From an uncultured Psychroflexus sp. (GTDB taxonomy: Bacteria; Bacteroidota; Bacteroidia; Flavobacteriales; Flavobacteriaceae): a stretch of 34,770 nt of DNA. This document shows positions 27,800-34,770 of this stretch, piece after piece. How positions within the stretch are numbered: the stretch's first letter is position 1; each line of letters starts with the position of its first letter. The stretch lies in contig CAJXVZ010000033.1 of NCBI GenBank assembly GCA_913062845.1, positions 1-34,770 of the forward strand, in the 5' to 3' direction. Made by a program: the position numbers and the translations under genes. The notes under the pieces were generated by a model, which made no database searches, was not told where the DNA came from, and was given only the letters and a program-made list of their open reading frames with translations.

Positions 27800-27807
27800 T
27801 ATATTTG
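27800..27807 (+). promoter_or_regulatory. -7 promoter element of the araBDA block
   Basis: TATATTTG is a full match to TAnnTTTG, 22 nt before the ATG at 27830. No -33 TTTG is present at the normal distance; operator O2 sits there instead. This allows the araBDA block to be transcribed apart from the upstream glycosidase genes. Confidence 0.72.
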
Positions 27808-27829
27808 TTTTTATAAAGTAGTATTCGGT

Positions 27830-29521
27830 ATGAAAAGGTATGTTATAGGACTTGATTACGGGTCAGATTCAGTAAGAGCTGTATTGATTGATACTCAGAA
27901 TGGTGCAGAATTAGCATCAGAAGTATTTTGGTATCCTAGATGGAAAAAACAATTGTATTGTAATCCAGGCATAAATCAATTCAGACAACATCCGTTAGAC
28001 CATATCGAAGGTTTAGAGTTCACCATAAAATCCGTCATTTCTCAAAGCGGTGTTAATCCCGAGTCTATAGTCAGCATTTGTATAGATACTACAGGTTCAT
28101 CACCCTTACCACTAAATGCTGAAGGTACACCACTGGCATTAACCCAGGAGTTTGCCGAAAACCCAAATGCTTTAATGATTTTATGGAAAGATCATACTTC
28201 AGTAAATGAAGCCAATGAGATCAATGAACTTTCCAGAAACTGGGGTGGTGAAGACTTTACAAAATATGAAGGCGGTATCTATTCTTCAGAATGGTTTTGG
28301 GCCAAAATTTTACACATAACCAGGAAGGATAAAGCTGTTAAAACAGCAGCCCATACCTGGATGGAACATTGTGATTACATGACCTACCTTCTGGCTGACG
28401 AAAAAGATCTGAACAAATTTAAACGCAGCAGATGTGCTGCCGGACATAAAGCCATGTGGCATGAAAGCTGGGGTGGCTTACCTCCAAAAGAGTATTTAGC
28501 AAAACTAGACCCCTATCTGGCAGATTTAAGAGATAATTTATATGAAGAAACCTACACTTCAGAAGAGATCGCAGGAAATCTCAATAAAGAATGGGCTGAA
28601 CGCTTGGGTCTTACTACAAACACGGTTATTGCTGTTGGTACATTTGATGCCCATTCCGGTGCGGTAGGTGCTAATGTTGACCATCACGCCTTGGTCCGCG
28701 TTATGGGCACATCAACCTGTGATATCATGGTTGCTGACGAAAAGGTTTTAGGGGATACCTGCGTCAAAGGTATTTGCGGACAAGTAGATGGTTCTGTTAT
28801 TCCAGGAATGGTTGGTTTAGAAGCCGGGCAATCGGCATTTGGTGATGTATTGGCCTGGTTCAAAGGTGTTTTGGAATGGCCCGTGGAAAAGCTGGTGATG
28901 ACGTCTAAAATTCTATCGGATAGTCAAAAGGAAAAACTGAGACAAGAAATTGAAGCCAACTTTATCAGAGCATTAGCGGTTGAGGCTGAACAGATTCCTC
29001 TGGAAGAAGCCATTCCAATTGCTTTAGACTGGGTAAACGGCCGAAGAACTCCTGACGCCAATCAGGAGTTGAAATCAGCCATGACAGGAATCTCACTCGG
29101 AACAAAAGCCCCACATATTTTTAAAGCTCTGGTCAATGCCATTTGCTTTGGTGCAAAAATGATCGTAGATCGTTTTGAAAGTGAAGGCGTAAAAATTGAT
29201 ACAGTGATTGGAATAGGAGGTGTTGCCCGAAAATCTCCATTTATCATGCAAACCCTGGCCAACGTTTTAAATATGCCCATTAAAGTAGCTGAATCCGATC
29301 AGGCTCCGGCATTAGGTGCTGCCATTTACGCCGCAGTTGCAGGAGGCGTTTATGATAATGTGATCCAGGCCAGTAAAACCATGGGAAGCGAGTTTGAAGC
29401 CGAATATTTTCCTCAGGCCAAAGAAGTAAAAACCTATTCAAACCTCATGGAGTCTTACAAAACCTTAGGAGAGTTTATAGAGAATACAACAAAACTGAAC
29501 AAATATGAGTACCAAATATAA
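27830..29521 (+). CDS. araB: L-ribulokinase
   Basis: This 563-residue FGGY-family kinase phosphorylates L-ribulose to L-ribulose 5-phosphate with ATP in the cytoplasm. Length equals that of known AraB proteins. Visible motifs are YVIGLDYGSDSVRAVLIDT at the N-terminus (phosphate 1), SICIDTTGSSPLPL near 83, WKDHTSVNEANEIN near 134, VMGTSTCDIMVADEKVLGD near 290, GLEAGQSAFGDVLAWF near 325, and the C-terminal IGGVARKSPFIMQTLANVL plus ALGAAIYAAVAGG. The start at ATG 27830 (MKRYVIGLDYG) fits the family N-terminus. Its end overlaps araD by 17 bp. It is the first gene after operator O2. Confidence 0.97.
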   Translation: MKRYVIGLDYGSDSVRAVLIDTQNGAELASEVFWYPRWKKQLYCNPGINQFRQHPLDHIEGLEFTIKSVISQSGVNPESIVSICIDTTGSSPLPLNAEGTPLALTQEFAENPNALMILWKDHTSVNEANEINELSRNWGGEDFTKYEGGIYSSEWFWAKILHITRKDKAVKTAAHTWMEHCDYMTYLLADEKDLNKFKRSRCAAGHKAMWHESWGGLPPKEYLAKLDPYLADLRDNLYEETYTSEEIAGNLNKEWAERLGLTTNTVIAVGTFDAHSGAVGANVDHHALVRVMGTSTCDIMVADEKVLGDTCVKGICGQVDGSVIPGMVGLEAGQSAFGDVLAWFKGVLEWPVEKLVMTSKILSDSQKEKLRQEIEANFIRALAVEAEQIPLEEAIPIALDWVNGRRTPDANQELKSAMTGISLGTKAPHIFKALVNAICFGAKMIVDRFESEGVKIDTVIGIGGVARKSPFIMQTLANVLNMPIKVAESDQAPALGAAIYAAVAGGVYDNVIQASKTMGSEFEAEYFPQAKEVKTYSNLMESYKTLGEFIENTTKLNKYEYQI

Positions 29522-30206
29522 AGCCTTAAAAGAAGAATGTTACGAAGCCAATATGCAGCTCAACGCCTTAGAATTGGTGGTCTATACTTTTGGTAATGTG
29601 AGTGCTGTAGACAGAGACAATGGTGTTTTCGCCATTAAGCCTAGTGGTGTTCCGTATGAAACTCTGACATCTGAGGATATTGTTATCGTCGATTACGACA
29701 ACAACATTATTGAAGGAAAACTAAGACCTTCATCAGACACAAAAACGCACGCCTATTTGTACAAAAACTGGAAAGACATCGGTGGAGTAGCTCATACACA
29801 CGCCAAGTTTTCCTGTGCCTGGGCACAAGCTCAAAAAGATGTGCCCATTTTCGGAACAACTCACGCCGACCATCTTACGGCAGACATTCCATGTGCGCCA
29901 CCTATGAGAGATGAATTAATTCAAGGTAACTACGAACACAACACAGGTATTCAGATTCTGGAATGTTTTGAGGATAAAAACTTATCGCACAATGAAGTGG
30001 AAATGGTTTTGATAGGAAATCATGGTCCTTTCACCTGGGGTAAAGATGCTGCTAAAGCCGTTTACAACAGTAAAGTACTGGAAGTCGTTGCAGAAATGGC
30101 TTACCTCACTTTACAAATAAACCCTAATGCCAGTCGTCTCAAAGACGCTTTAATAAAAAAACACTATGAACGTAAGCATGGAAAAGATGCTTACTACGGA
30201 CAATAA
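29505..30206 (+). CDS. araD: L-ribulose-5-phosphate 4-epimerase
   Basis: This 233-residue class II aldolase/epimerase-family protein converts L-ribulose 5-phosphate to D-xylulose 5-phosphate, linking arabinose to the pentose phosphate pathway. Family motifs are [20 protein letters not shown] near 35, the metal site [17 protein letters not shown] (His97, His99), [17 protein letters not shown] near 117 and [17 protein letters not shown] (His173). Length matches characterised AraD. The ATG at 29505 lies inside the end of araB (17-bp overlap in a different frame), implying translational coupling. Confidence 0.96.
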   Translation: MSTKYKALKEECYEANMQLNALELVVYTFGNVSAVDRDNGVFAIKPSGVPYETLTSEDIVIVDYDNNIIEGKLRPSSDTKTHAYLYKNWKDIGGVAHTHAKFSCAWAQAQKDVPIFGTTHADHLTADIPCAPPMRDELIQGNYEHNTGIQILECFEDKNLSHNEVEMVLIGNHGPFTWGKDAAKAVYNSKVLEVVAEMAYLTLQINPNASRLKDALIKKHYERKHGKDAYYGQ

Positions 30207-30219
30207 ATTTAGAACGATT

Positions 30220-31716
30220 ATGATAGATATTACCCAAAAAGAAGTTTGGTTTATCACCGGTAGCCAACATTTGTATGGCCCGGAAACTTTGGCACAGGTA
30301 GCCGATAATTCTGCAGAGATTGTAAAAGCCCTTGATAGTTCAGAGGTCATTCCTGTAAAAGTTATCATTAAGCCTACAGTAAAAACTACCGAGGAAATAT
30401 ATGAAACCCTTACCGCTGCCAACCATGCAGAAAATTGCATCGGTATCATTACCTGGATGCATACCTTTTCTCCGGCAAAAATGTGGATCAGGGGCTTAAC
30501 GGCGCTTCAAAAACCACTTTGCCATTTGCACACGCAGTTCAATAAAAGTATTCCCTGGGGAACTATTGATATGGACTTCATGAACCTGAATCAGGCTGCT
30601 CACGGTGACAGAGAATTCGGGTTTATGGTCAGTCGTTTGAGAAAAAACAGAAAAGTAGTGGTTGGTCACTGGTCTGAAGAATCTGTGCAGAAACAAATCG
30701 GAGACTGGACGCGTGTCGCTGCAGCCTGGGATGACTGGCAAGGGGCTAAATTTGCCCGTTTTGGAGACAACATGCGATTTGTGGCCGTTACCGATGGCGA
30801 TAAAGTAGAAGCTGAAACCAAATTTGGCTTTTCAGTGAATACTTATCCTGTTGGAGACCTGGTAGAGGTCATTAATGCCGTATCAGATACAGAAATTGAT
30901 GAGTTGATCAAGGAATACGAAGAAAGCTACAATATAAGCGAAAACCTTTTAGCTGATGGAGATAAACGTTCCTCATTAGTCGAAGCCGCCCGAATAGAAT
31001 TGGGTTTAGAGAAATTTCTTGTTGACGGTGGCTTCAAAGGTTTTTCGGATACATTTGAGGATTTGCATGGCATGAGGCAGCTACCAGGTATTGCTGTTCA
31101 ACGATTGATGGAAAAAGGCTATGGCTTTGCCGGCGAAGGCGACTGGAAAACAGCAGCTTTGGTTAGAGCTATGAAAGTCATGGGCTCAGGACTTGAAGGT
31201 GGTAATGCCTTTATGGAAGACTACACTTATCATCTTGACCCAGAAAATCCAAGAGTTTTGGGGTCACATATGCTGGAGGTCGATCCGTCTTTGGCGGTAG
31301 ATCAACCAACATGTGAGGTGCATCCATTGGGTATTGGCGGAAAAGAAGATCCGGTGAGATTAGTCTTTAATGGTAGAGCGACTGACTCCTTAAATGCTGC
31401 ACTCATGGATTTTGGCAATCGTTTTCGATTACTCATCAATAAAACGATTGGTGAAGAGGTTAAAGAAGACCTACCTCATCTTCCGGTAGCCAGAGTGATG
31501 TGGAAACCTTTACCTGATTTCAAAACAGCCTGCCAGGCCTGGATTTTGGGTGGTGGTGCGCACCACACCTGTTACAGCGAAAATGTAAGTGTAGAACAAT
31601 TAGAAGATTTTGCTGAAATCGCGGGTATTGAATCCCTAGTGATCGACGAAAATACAACCATCAGAAATTTTAAGTATGACATCAAAACAAGTGAAGCATA
31701 CTACAAATTGCATTGA
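30220..31716 (+). CDS. araA: L-arabinose isomerase
   Basis: This metal-dependent isomerase converts L-arabinose to L-ribulose. I choose ATG 30220 ([20 protein letters not shown]), which gives 498 residues and the usual AraA N-terminus. An in-frame ATG at 30166 would lie inside araD and add 18 unconserved residues. Visible features are [25 protein letters not shown] near 78 and [29 protein letters not shown] near 106. The metal ligands appear as Glu in [11 protein letters not shown] and [11 protein letters not shown], and His in [12 protein letters not shown] and [10 protein letters not shown]. It lies 13 bp after araD. Confidence 0.97.
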   Translation: MIDITQKEVWFITGSQHLYGPETLAQVADNSAEIVKALDSSEVIPVKVIIKPTVKTTEEIYETLTAANHAENCIGIITWMHTFSPAKMWIRGLTALQKPLCHLHTQFNKSIPWGTIDMDFMNLNQAAHGDREFGFMVSRLRKNRKVVVGHWSEESVQKQIGDWTRVAAAWDDWQGAKFARFGDNMRFVAVTDGDKVEAETKFGFSVNTYPVGDLVEVINAVSDTEIDELIKEYEESYNISENLLADGDKRSSLVEAARIELGLEKFLVDGGFKGFSDTFEDLHGMRQLPGIAVQRLMEKGYGFAGEGDWKTAALVRAMKVMGSGLEGGNAFMEDYTYHLDPENPRVLGSHMLEVDPSLAVDQPTCEVHPLGIGGKEDPVRLVFNGRATDSLNAALMDFGNRFRLLINKTIGEEVKEDLPHLPVARVMWKPLPDFKTACQAWILGGGAHHTCYSENVSVEQLEDFAEIAGIESLVIDENTTIRNFKYDIKTSEAYYKLH

Positions 31717-31728
31717 TAATTCCAAACC

Positions 31729-32910
31729 ATGAATACCTTTAGAACCTATTTAATCATAACCTTAATTGTCTTTTCCGGTATTTTACTTCAATGTAAAAAT
31801 GCAGATAAAAATCATTCAGATATTAAAAATGAATCTATGATAGAGACCAAACTACCCATCACAGAAGCAATCTTTGGCCAAACCAAAGACGATGAAAGCA
31901 TTGAAGAATATACGCTTAAAAATGAAAATGGTGTTGAGCTCAAAGTGATTACTTATGGTGGTAGAATAACTTCACTTAAGGTTCCTGATAATAAGGGATC
32001 TTTTGAAAATGTAGTTTTGGGTTTTGATGATCTCGAAGCATATGAGGCGGACAATCCTTTTTTTGGAGCTCTTATTGGACGTTTTGGTAATCGAATTGCC
32101 AATGGAAAATTTACCCTTGACGGTAAAGAATACGCGCTTGCACAAAATGATGGCAAAAACCACCTGCACGGTGGAGTTCAAGGCTTTGACAGAGTCGTGT
32201 GGAAAGCTAGTCCAATGGAAGGCGAAGAAGATTCAACATTAAAGCTCACTTATTTTAGTAAGAACGGCGAAGAAGGTTATCCAGGTAATTTGAATGTTAC
32301 AGTAGTTTATACCCTTACTGGTGATAATACTTTAGAAGTCACCTATGAGGCGACTACTGATGAAACAACCATCATTAATTTAACCCAGCATGCCTACTTC
32401 AATCTTACCGGAGATTTTTCAAATGATATTTTAAACCATAAACTGGTTTTAGATGCTGATGCTTATTTACCTGTAGATGCAACTTTAATTCCAACAGGAG
32501 AAATCAGACCTGTTGAAAATACCCCTTTTGATTTCAGGAATGCCAAAACTATAGGTCAGGATATTTCGGTTGAAAACGAACAACTTAAAAGAGGACAGGG
32601 TTATGATCACTGTTGGGTATTGAATGGAGAGCAAGGTGATATGCGCTTTGCTGCTTCTGCTTATGATGAAAACTCCGGCCGGATGATGGAAATCTACACC
32701 ACAGAACCCGGCATTCAGTTTTATTCGGGGAATTTCCTTGACGGCACACTTCCGATGCCTGATGGAGGTAAATATGAACACCGCACAGGCTTTTGTTTAG
32801 AAACGCAGCACTATCCTGATTCTCCAAATCAAGATAAATTTCCTTCGGTAGTCTTAAAACCCGGTGAAAAATACAATACAAAAACCACCTTCAAATTTTC
32901 AGTAAAATAA
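31729..32910 (+). CDS. galM: Exported aldose 1-epimerase (mutarotase)
   Basis: This 393-residue protein equilibrates alpha and beta anomers of free sugars. The GalM fold shows LKVITYGGRITSLKVPD near 71, GALIGRFGNRIANGKF near 114, KNHLHGGVQGFDRVVW, the catalytic His in NLTQHAYFNLTG, and the catalytic Glu in CLETQHYPDSPNQ near the C-terminus. An N-terminal hydrophobic segment (YLIITLIVFSGILLQC) indicates export, probably as a lipoprotein, although Gln before the Cys is not a textbook lipobox. The retaining and inverting enzymes of this locus release different arabinose anomers, so an envelope mutarotase next to a sugar symporter makes sense. It is 12 bp after araA. Confidence 0.92.
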   Translation: MNTFRTYLIITLIVFSGILLQCKNADKNHSDIKNESMIETKLPITEAIFGQTKDDESIEEYTLKNENGVELKVITYGGRITSLKVPDNKGSFENVVLGFDDLEAYEADNPFFGALIGRFGNRIANGKFTLDGKEYALAQNDGKNHLHGGVQGFDRVVWKASPMEGEEDSTLKLTYFSKNGEEGYPGNLNVTVVYTLTGDNTLEVTYEATTDETTIINLTQHAYFNLTGDFSNDILNHKLVLDADAYLPVDATLIPTGEIRPVENTPFDFRNAKTIGQDISVENEQLKRGQGYDHCWVLNGEQGDMRFAASAYDENSGRMMEIYTTEPGIQFYSGNFLDGTLPMPDGGKYEHRTGFCLETQHYPDSPNQDKFPSVVLKPGEKYNTKTTFKFSVK

Positions 32911-32929
32911 TAAGACATAAACCAAACCT

Positions 32930-34549
32930 ATGCAGACCTTAGATACATACGACTGGATTGCCATTTTTTTTTACTTTTTAGTTCTTGCAGGCCTTGCCGT
33001 TTGGGTCATTAGAAAGAAAAATGCCAATACAGAAGATTATTTTTTGGCAGGTAAAAATGTAGGCTGGTTTGTGGTTGGTGCTTCAATTTTTGCTTCTAAT
33101 ATTGGTTCAGAACATGTTGTTGGCTTAGCCGGCGCAGGCGCAGGTGATAAACTTCCTATGCTTATTTACGAAATTCAGGCCTGGGTAGTACTCATGCTGG
33201 GTTGGATTTTCCTGCCGTTTTATGCCCGTAGTGGTGTATTTACGATGCCGGAATTTTTAGAAAAACGCTTTGATGCCCGATCACGTTGGATACTTTCCAT
33301 ATTTTCAATCGTAGCATACGTTTTGACTAAAATTTCAGTAACAATTTATGCCGGTGGAATTGTAGTCTCTGCACTTTTAGGCATTGACTTTTGGACGGGC
33401 GCACTTGCCACAGTCATACTTACAGGGATTTATACAGTTCTTGGTGGCATGCGTGCTGTGGTTTACACTGAAACTTTACAAGCGGTTTTGTTAGTGATAG
33501 GCGCAGCAGCCTTAACTATCATCGGTTTAGATAAAGTTGGTGGCTGGGAAAGTATGACCGAAACGGTGTCGCCGGAATACCTCAACATGTGGCGTTCTAT
33601 GGATGATCCAAATTTTCCCTGGTTGCCATTACTGATTGCCAGTACCATAACGGGGGTTTGGTATTGGTGTACAGACCAGTACATCGTACAACGTGTATTG
33701 ACCGCAAAAAACATTAAAGAAGGAAGACGAGGAACTATTTTTGGAGCCTTCTTAAAGTTACTGCCGGTGTTTTTGTTCTTAGTTCCCGGTATCATTGCCT
33801 TGGCTTTAAAAATGAGAGGCGAATTGCATTGGGATTCTGCAGATGAAGCTTTTCCCGTTTTGATGAGCAACTTGTTACCTTCCGGACTAAGAGGTCTGGT
33901 AGCAGCTGGACTATTAGCGGCCCTGATGAGTTCTCTGGCTTCGGTGTTTAATTCTTGTTCTACTTTATTTACAATAGATATTTACAAGAAACTTAGACCT
34001 GAAACCCCGGAAAAAAAATTAGTGAGAACAGGTCAAATCGCTACGGCAATTATCGTAGTTATTGGGATGCTTTGGATACCTGTGATGGCTAATATCTCGG
34101 GAGTATTGTATGAGTATTTGCAAAGTGTACAATCTTACATTGCGCCACCTATAACCGCAGTATTTTTAATGGGTATCTTTTTAAAGCGGATTAATGGAAC
34201 AGGAGCATACGTGACCCTAATTACAGGGTTGGTCGTTGCAGCGATCCGAATAGTTCTTGAGTTGGTAAAAGACTCTTTTAGCCATGATAGCTTATTGTAT
34301 CAGTTCGGAGCCATGAACTTTTTATCCTTTGCCTCCTGGTTCTTTTTATTCTGCATTATTCTGATAGTTGTGGTTAGTTTATTTACCGCAAAACCACCAA
34401 AAGAAAAAGTAGATAACCTGACTTTTGCTACAGTGACGAGCGATGAAAAGTCTAAGAATAAAGGCAGTTACAATTGGGTTGATATTCTGATTTCTGTATT
34501 AGTAGTGTTGGTTGTCATCGGTGTAATGATCTTTTTTAACGGGGAATAA
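32930..34549 (+). CDS. SGLT-type sodium:sugar symporter (SSS family)
   Basis: This 539-residue inner-membrane protein has about 13-14 hydrophobic helices and a LeuT-like SSS layout. It shows YFLAGKNVGWFVVGASIFASNIGSEHVVGLAGAGA (unwound helix 1 region), GGMRAVVYTETLQAVLL near 172, WYWCTDQYIVQRVLTAKN near 244 (sugar-type SSS signature), and LVAAGLLAALMSSLASVFNSCSTLFTIDIYKKL near 322 (sodium site). It should bring free arabinose, or a related monosaccharide, into the cell with sodium. It lies 19 bp after the mutarotase gene and closes the araBDA transcript, complementing the GPH carrier of the upstream block. Confidence 0.93.
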   Translation: MQTLDTYDWIAIFFYFLVLAGLAVWVIRKKNANTEDYFLAGKNVGWFVVGASIFASNIGSEHVVGLAGAGAGDKLPMLIYEIQAWVVLMLGWIFLPFYARSGVFTMPEFLEKRFDARSRWILSIFSIVAYVLTKISVTIYAGGIVVSALLGIDFWTGALATVILTGIYTVLGGMRAVVYTETLQAVLLVIGAAALTIIGLDKVGGWESMTETVSPEYLNMWRSMDDPNFPWLPLLIASTITGVWYWCTDQYIVQRVLTAKNIKEGRRGTIFGAFLKLLPVFLFLVPGIIALALKMRGELHWDSADEAFPVLMSNLLPSGLRGLVAAGLLAALMSSLASVFNSCSTLFTIDIYKKLRPETPEKKLVRTGQIATAIIVVIGMLWIPVMANISGVLYEYLQSVQSYIAPPITAVFLMGIFLKRINGTGAYVTLITGLVVAAIRIVLELVKDSFSHDSLLYQFGAMNFLSFASWFFLFCIILIVVVSLFTAKPPKEKVDNLTFATVTSDEKSKNKGSYNWVDILISVLVVLVVIGVMIFFNGE

Positions 34550-34584
34550 CTGAATTTTAAAACTAATTCCTCAATAGAATACAA

Positions 34585-34609
34585 CTAAGGGCTGTTAAGA
34601 GGCCCTCAG
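34585..34609 (+). terminator. Possible hairpin terminator after the arabinose locus
   Basis: A 9-bp stem with one mismatch and one G-T pair (CTAAGGGCT / GGCCCTCAG) and a 7-nt loop lies 36 bp after the symporter stop. It lacks a following T-run, so it is only a candidate. Confidence 0.4.
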
Positions 34610-34631
34610 GATAAATATGTTTAACCCGAAT

Positions 34632-34650
34632 AAGTGTGTTATTTACATTT
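34632..34650. promoter_or_regulatory. Near-copy of the arabinose operator (O3 candidate)
   Basis: AAGTGTGTTATTTACATTT keeps AAGTGT-N7-ACAnTT, with one mismatch in the right arm compared with O1 and O2. It follows the symporter gene, so it could control a gene beyond the right edge. No matching -7 element is seen at the 15-bp distance of O1 and O2, which lowers confidence. Confidence 0.45.
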
Positions 34651-34770
34651 ATTTAATTAAAATTCAATTATTATGATTTCACAATTACATTTCAACCTGA
34701 GTTCGATTAATATTTTTAGAGATTTTATGGCATAAAAAAAGAAATAGCTTTATATTTAAAGTGTTGAAAT

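Noticed and set aside
30166-30219. Upstream ATG giving araA 18 more residues
   Set aside because: It lies inside araD and the added residues do not fit the AraA N-terminus; ATG 30220 gives the family length.
34673-34735. 20-residue ORF starting ATG 34673
   Set aside because: Too short, no recognisable sequence, and only AT-rich spacer context.
1-34770. CRISPR array, tRNA/rRNA genes, insertion sequences, phage genes
   Set aside because: No regularly spaced short repeats, no cloverleaf or rRNA-like stretches, and no transposase or phage proteins were seen on either strand.

Overview
The window looks like chromosomal DNA of a Bacteroidota member, most likely a flavobacterium. The evidence is low GC, type IX secretion (T9SS) C-terminal sorting domains on two secreted proteins, no Shine-Dalgarno-like spacing ahead of most genes, and promoter elements of the Bacteroidota TTTG / TAnnTTTG type. 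I see no rRNA, tRNA, CRISPR array or insertion sequence.

Left part (1-9824), mostly minus strand, mixed housekeeping and surface genes: the first 1,050 codons of a large secreted adhesin with an L-type lectin domain, calcium-binding Asp-rich repeats and tandem repeats, cut by the left edge; a cystathionine gamma-synthase-type PLP enzyme; a T9SS-sorted repeat protein; a lipoprotein with a lipocalin-like fold pattern. A plus-strand pair of a small membrane protein and an XRE-type regulator follows, then a T9SS-sorted reprolysin-like metallopeptidase with a P-domain.

Right part (10156-34549), entirely plus strand and tightly packed: an L-arabinose polymer utilisation locus. The first block (10233-27767) encodes two GH51 arabinofuranosidases, five GH43 enzymes, a GH2, a GH127 beta-L-arabinofuranosidase, a GH39-like enzyme, a serine hydrolase and a GPH-type sugar symporter. 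The second block (27830-34549) encodes ribulokinase, ribulose-5-phosphate 4-epimerase and arabinose isomerase (araB-araD-araA), an exported aldose epimerase and an SGLT-type sodium symporter.

Proposed flow: a surface-anchored GH43 endo-arabinanase starts depolymerisation. Periplasmic GH43, GH51, GH127, GH39 and GH2 enzymes trim the fragments. Short oligosaccharides enter through the GPH carrier and are finished by a signal-less GH43. Free arabinose is mutarotated and enters through the sodium symporter. AraA, AraB and AraD then convert it to xylulose 5-phosphate. No SusC/SusD pair and no dedicated regulator lies in the window.

The most interesting signal is regulatory. A perfect 19-bp palindrome, AAGTGT-N7-ACACTT, precedes both blocks (10156 and 27766). 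Each copy lies exactly 15 bp upstream of a TATATTTG/C -7 element and occupies the place of the -33 box. A near-copy at 34632 suggests the regulon continues beyond the right edge.
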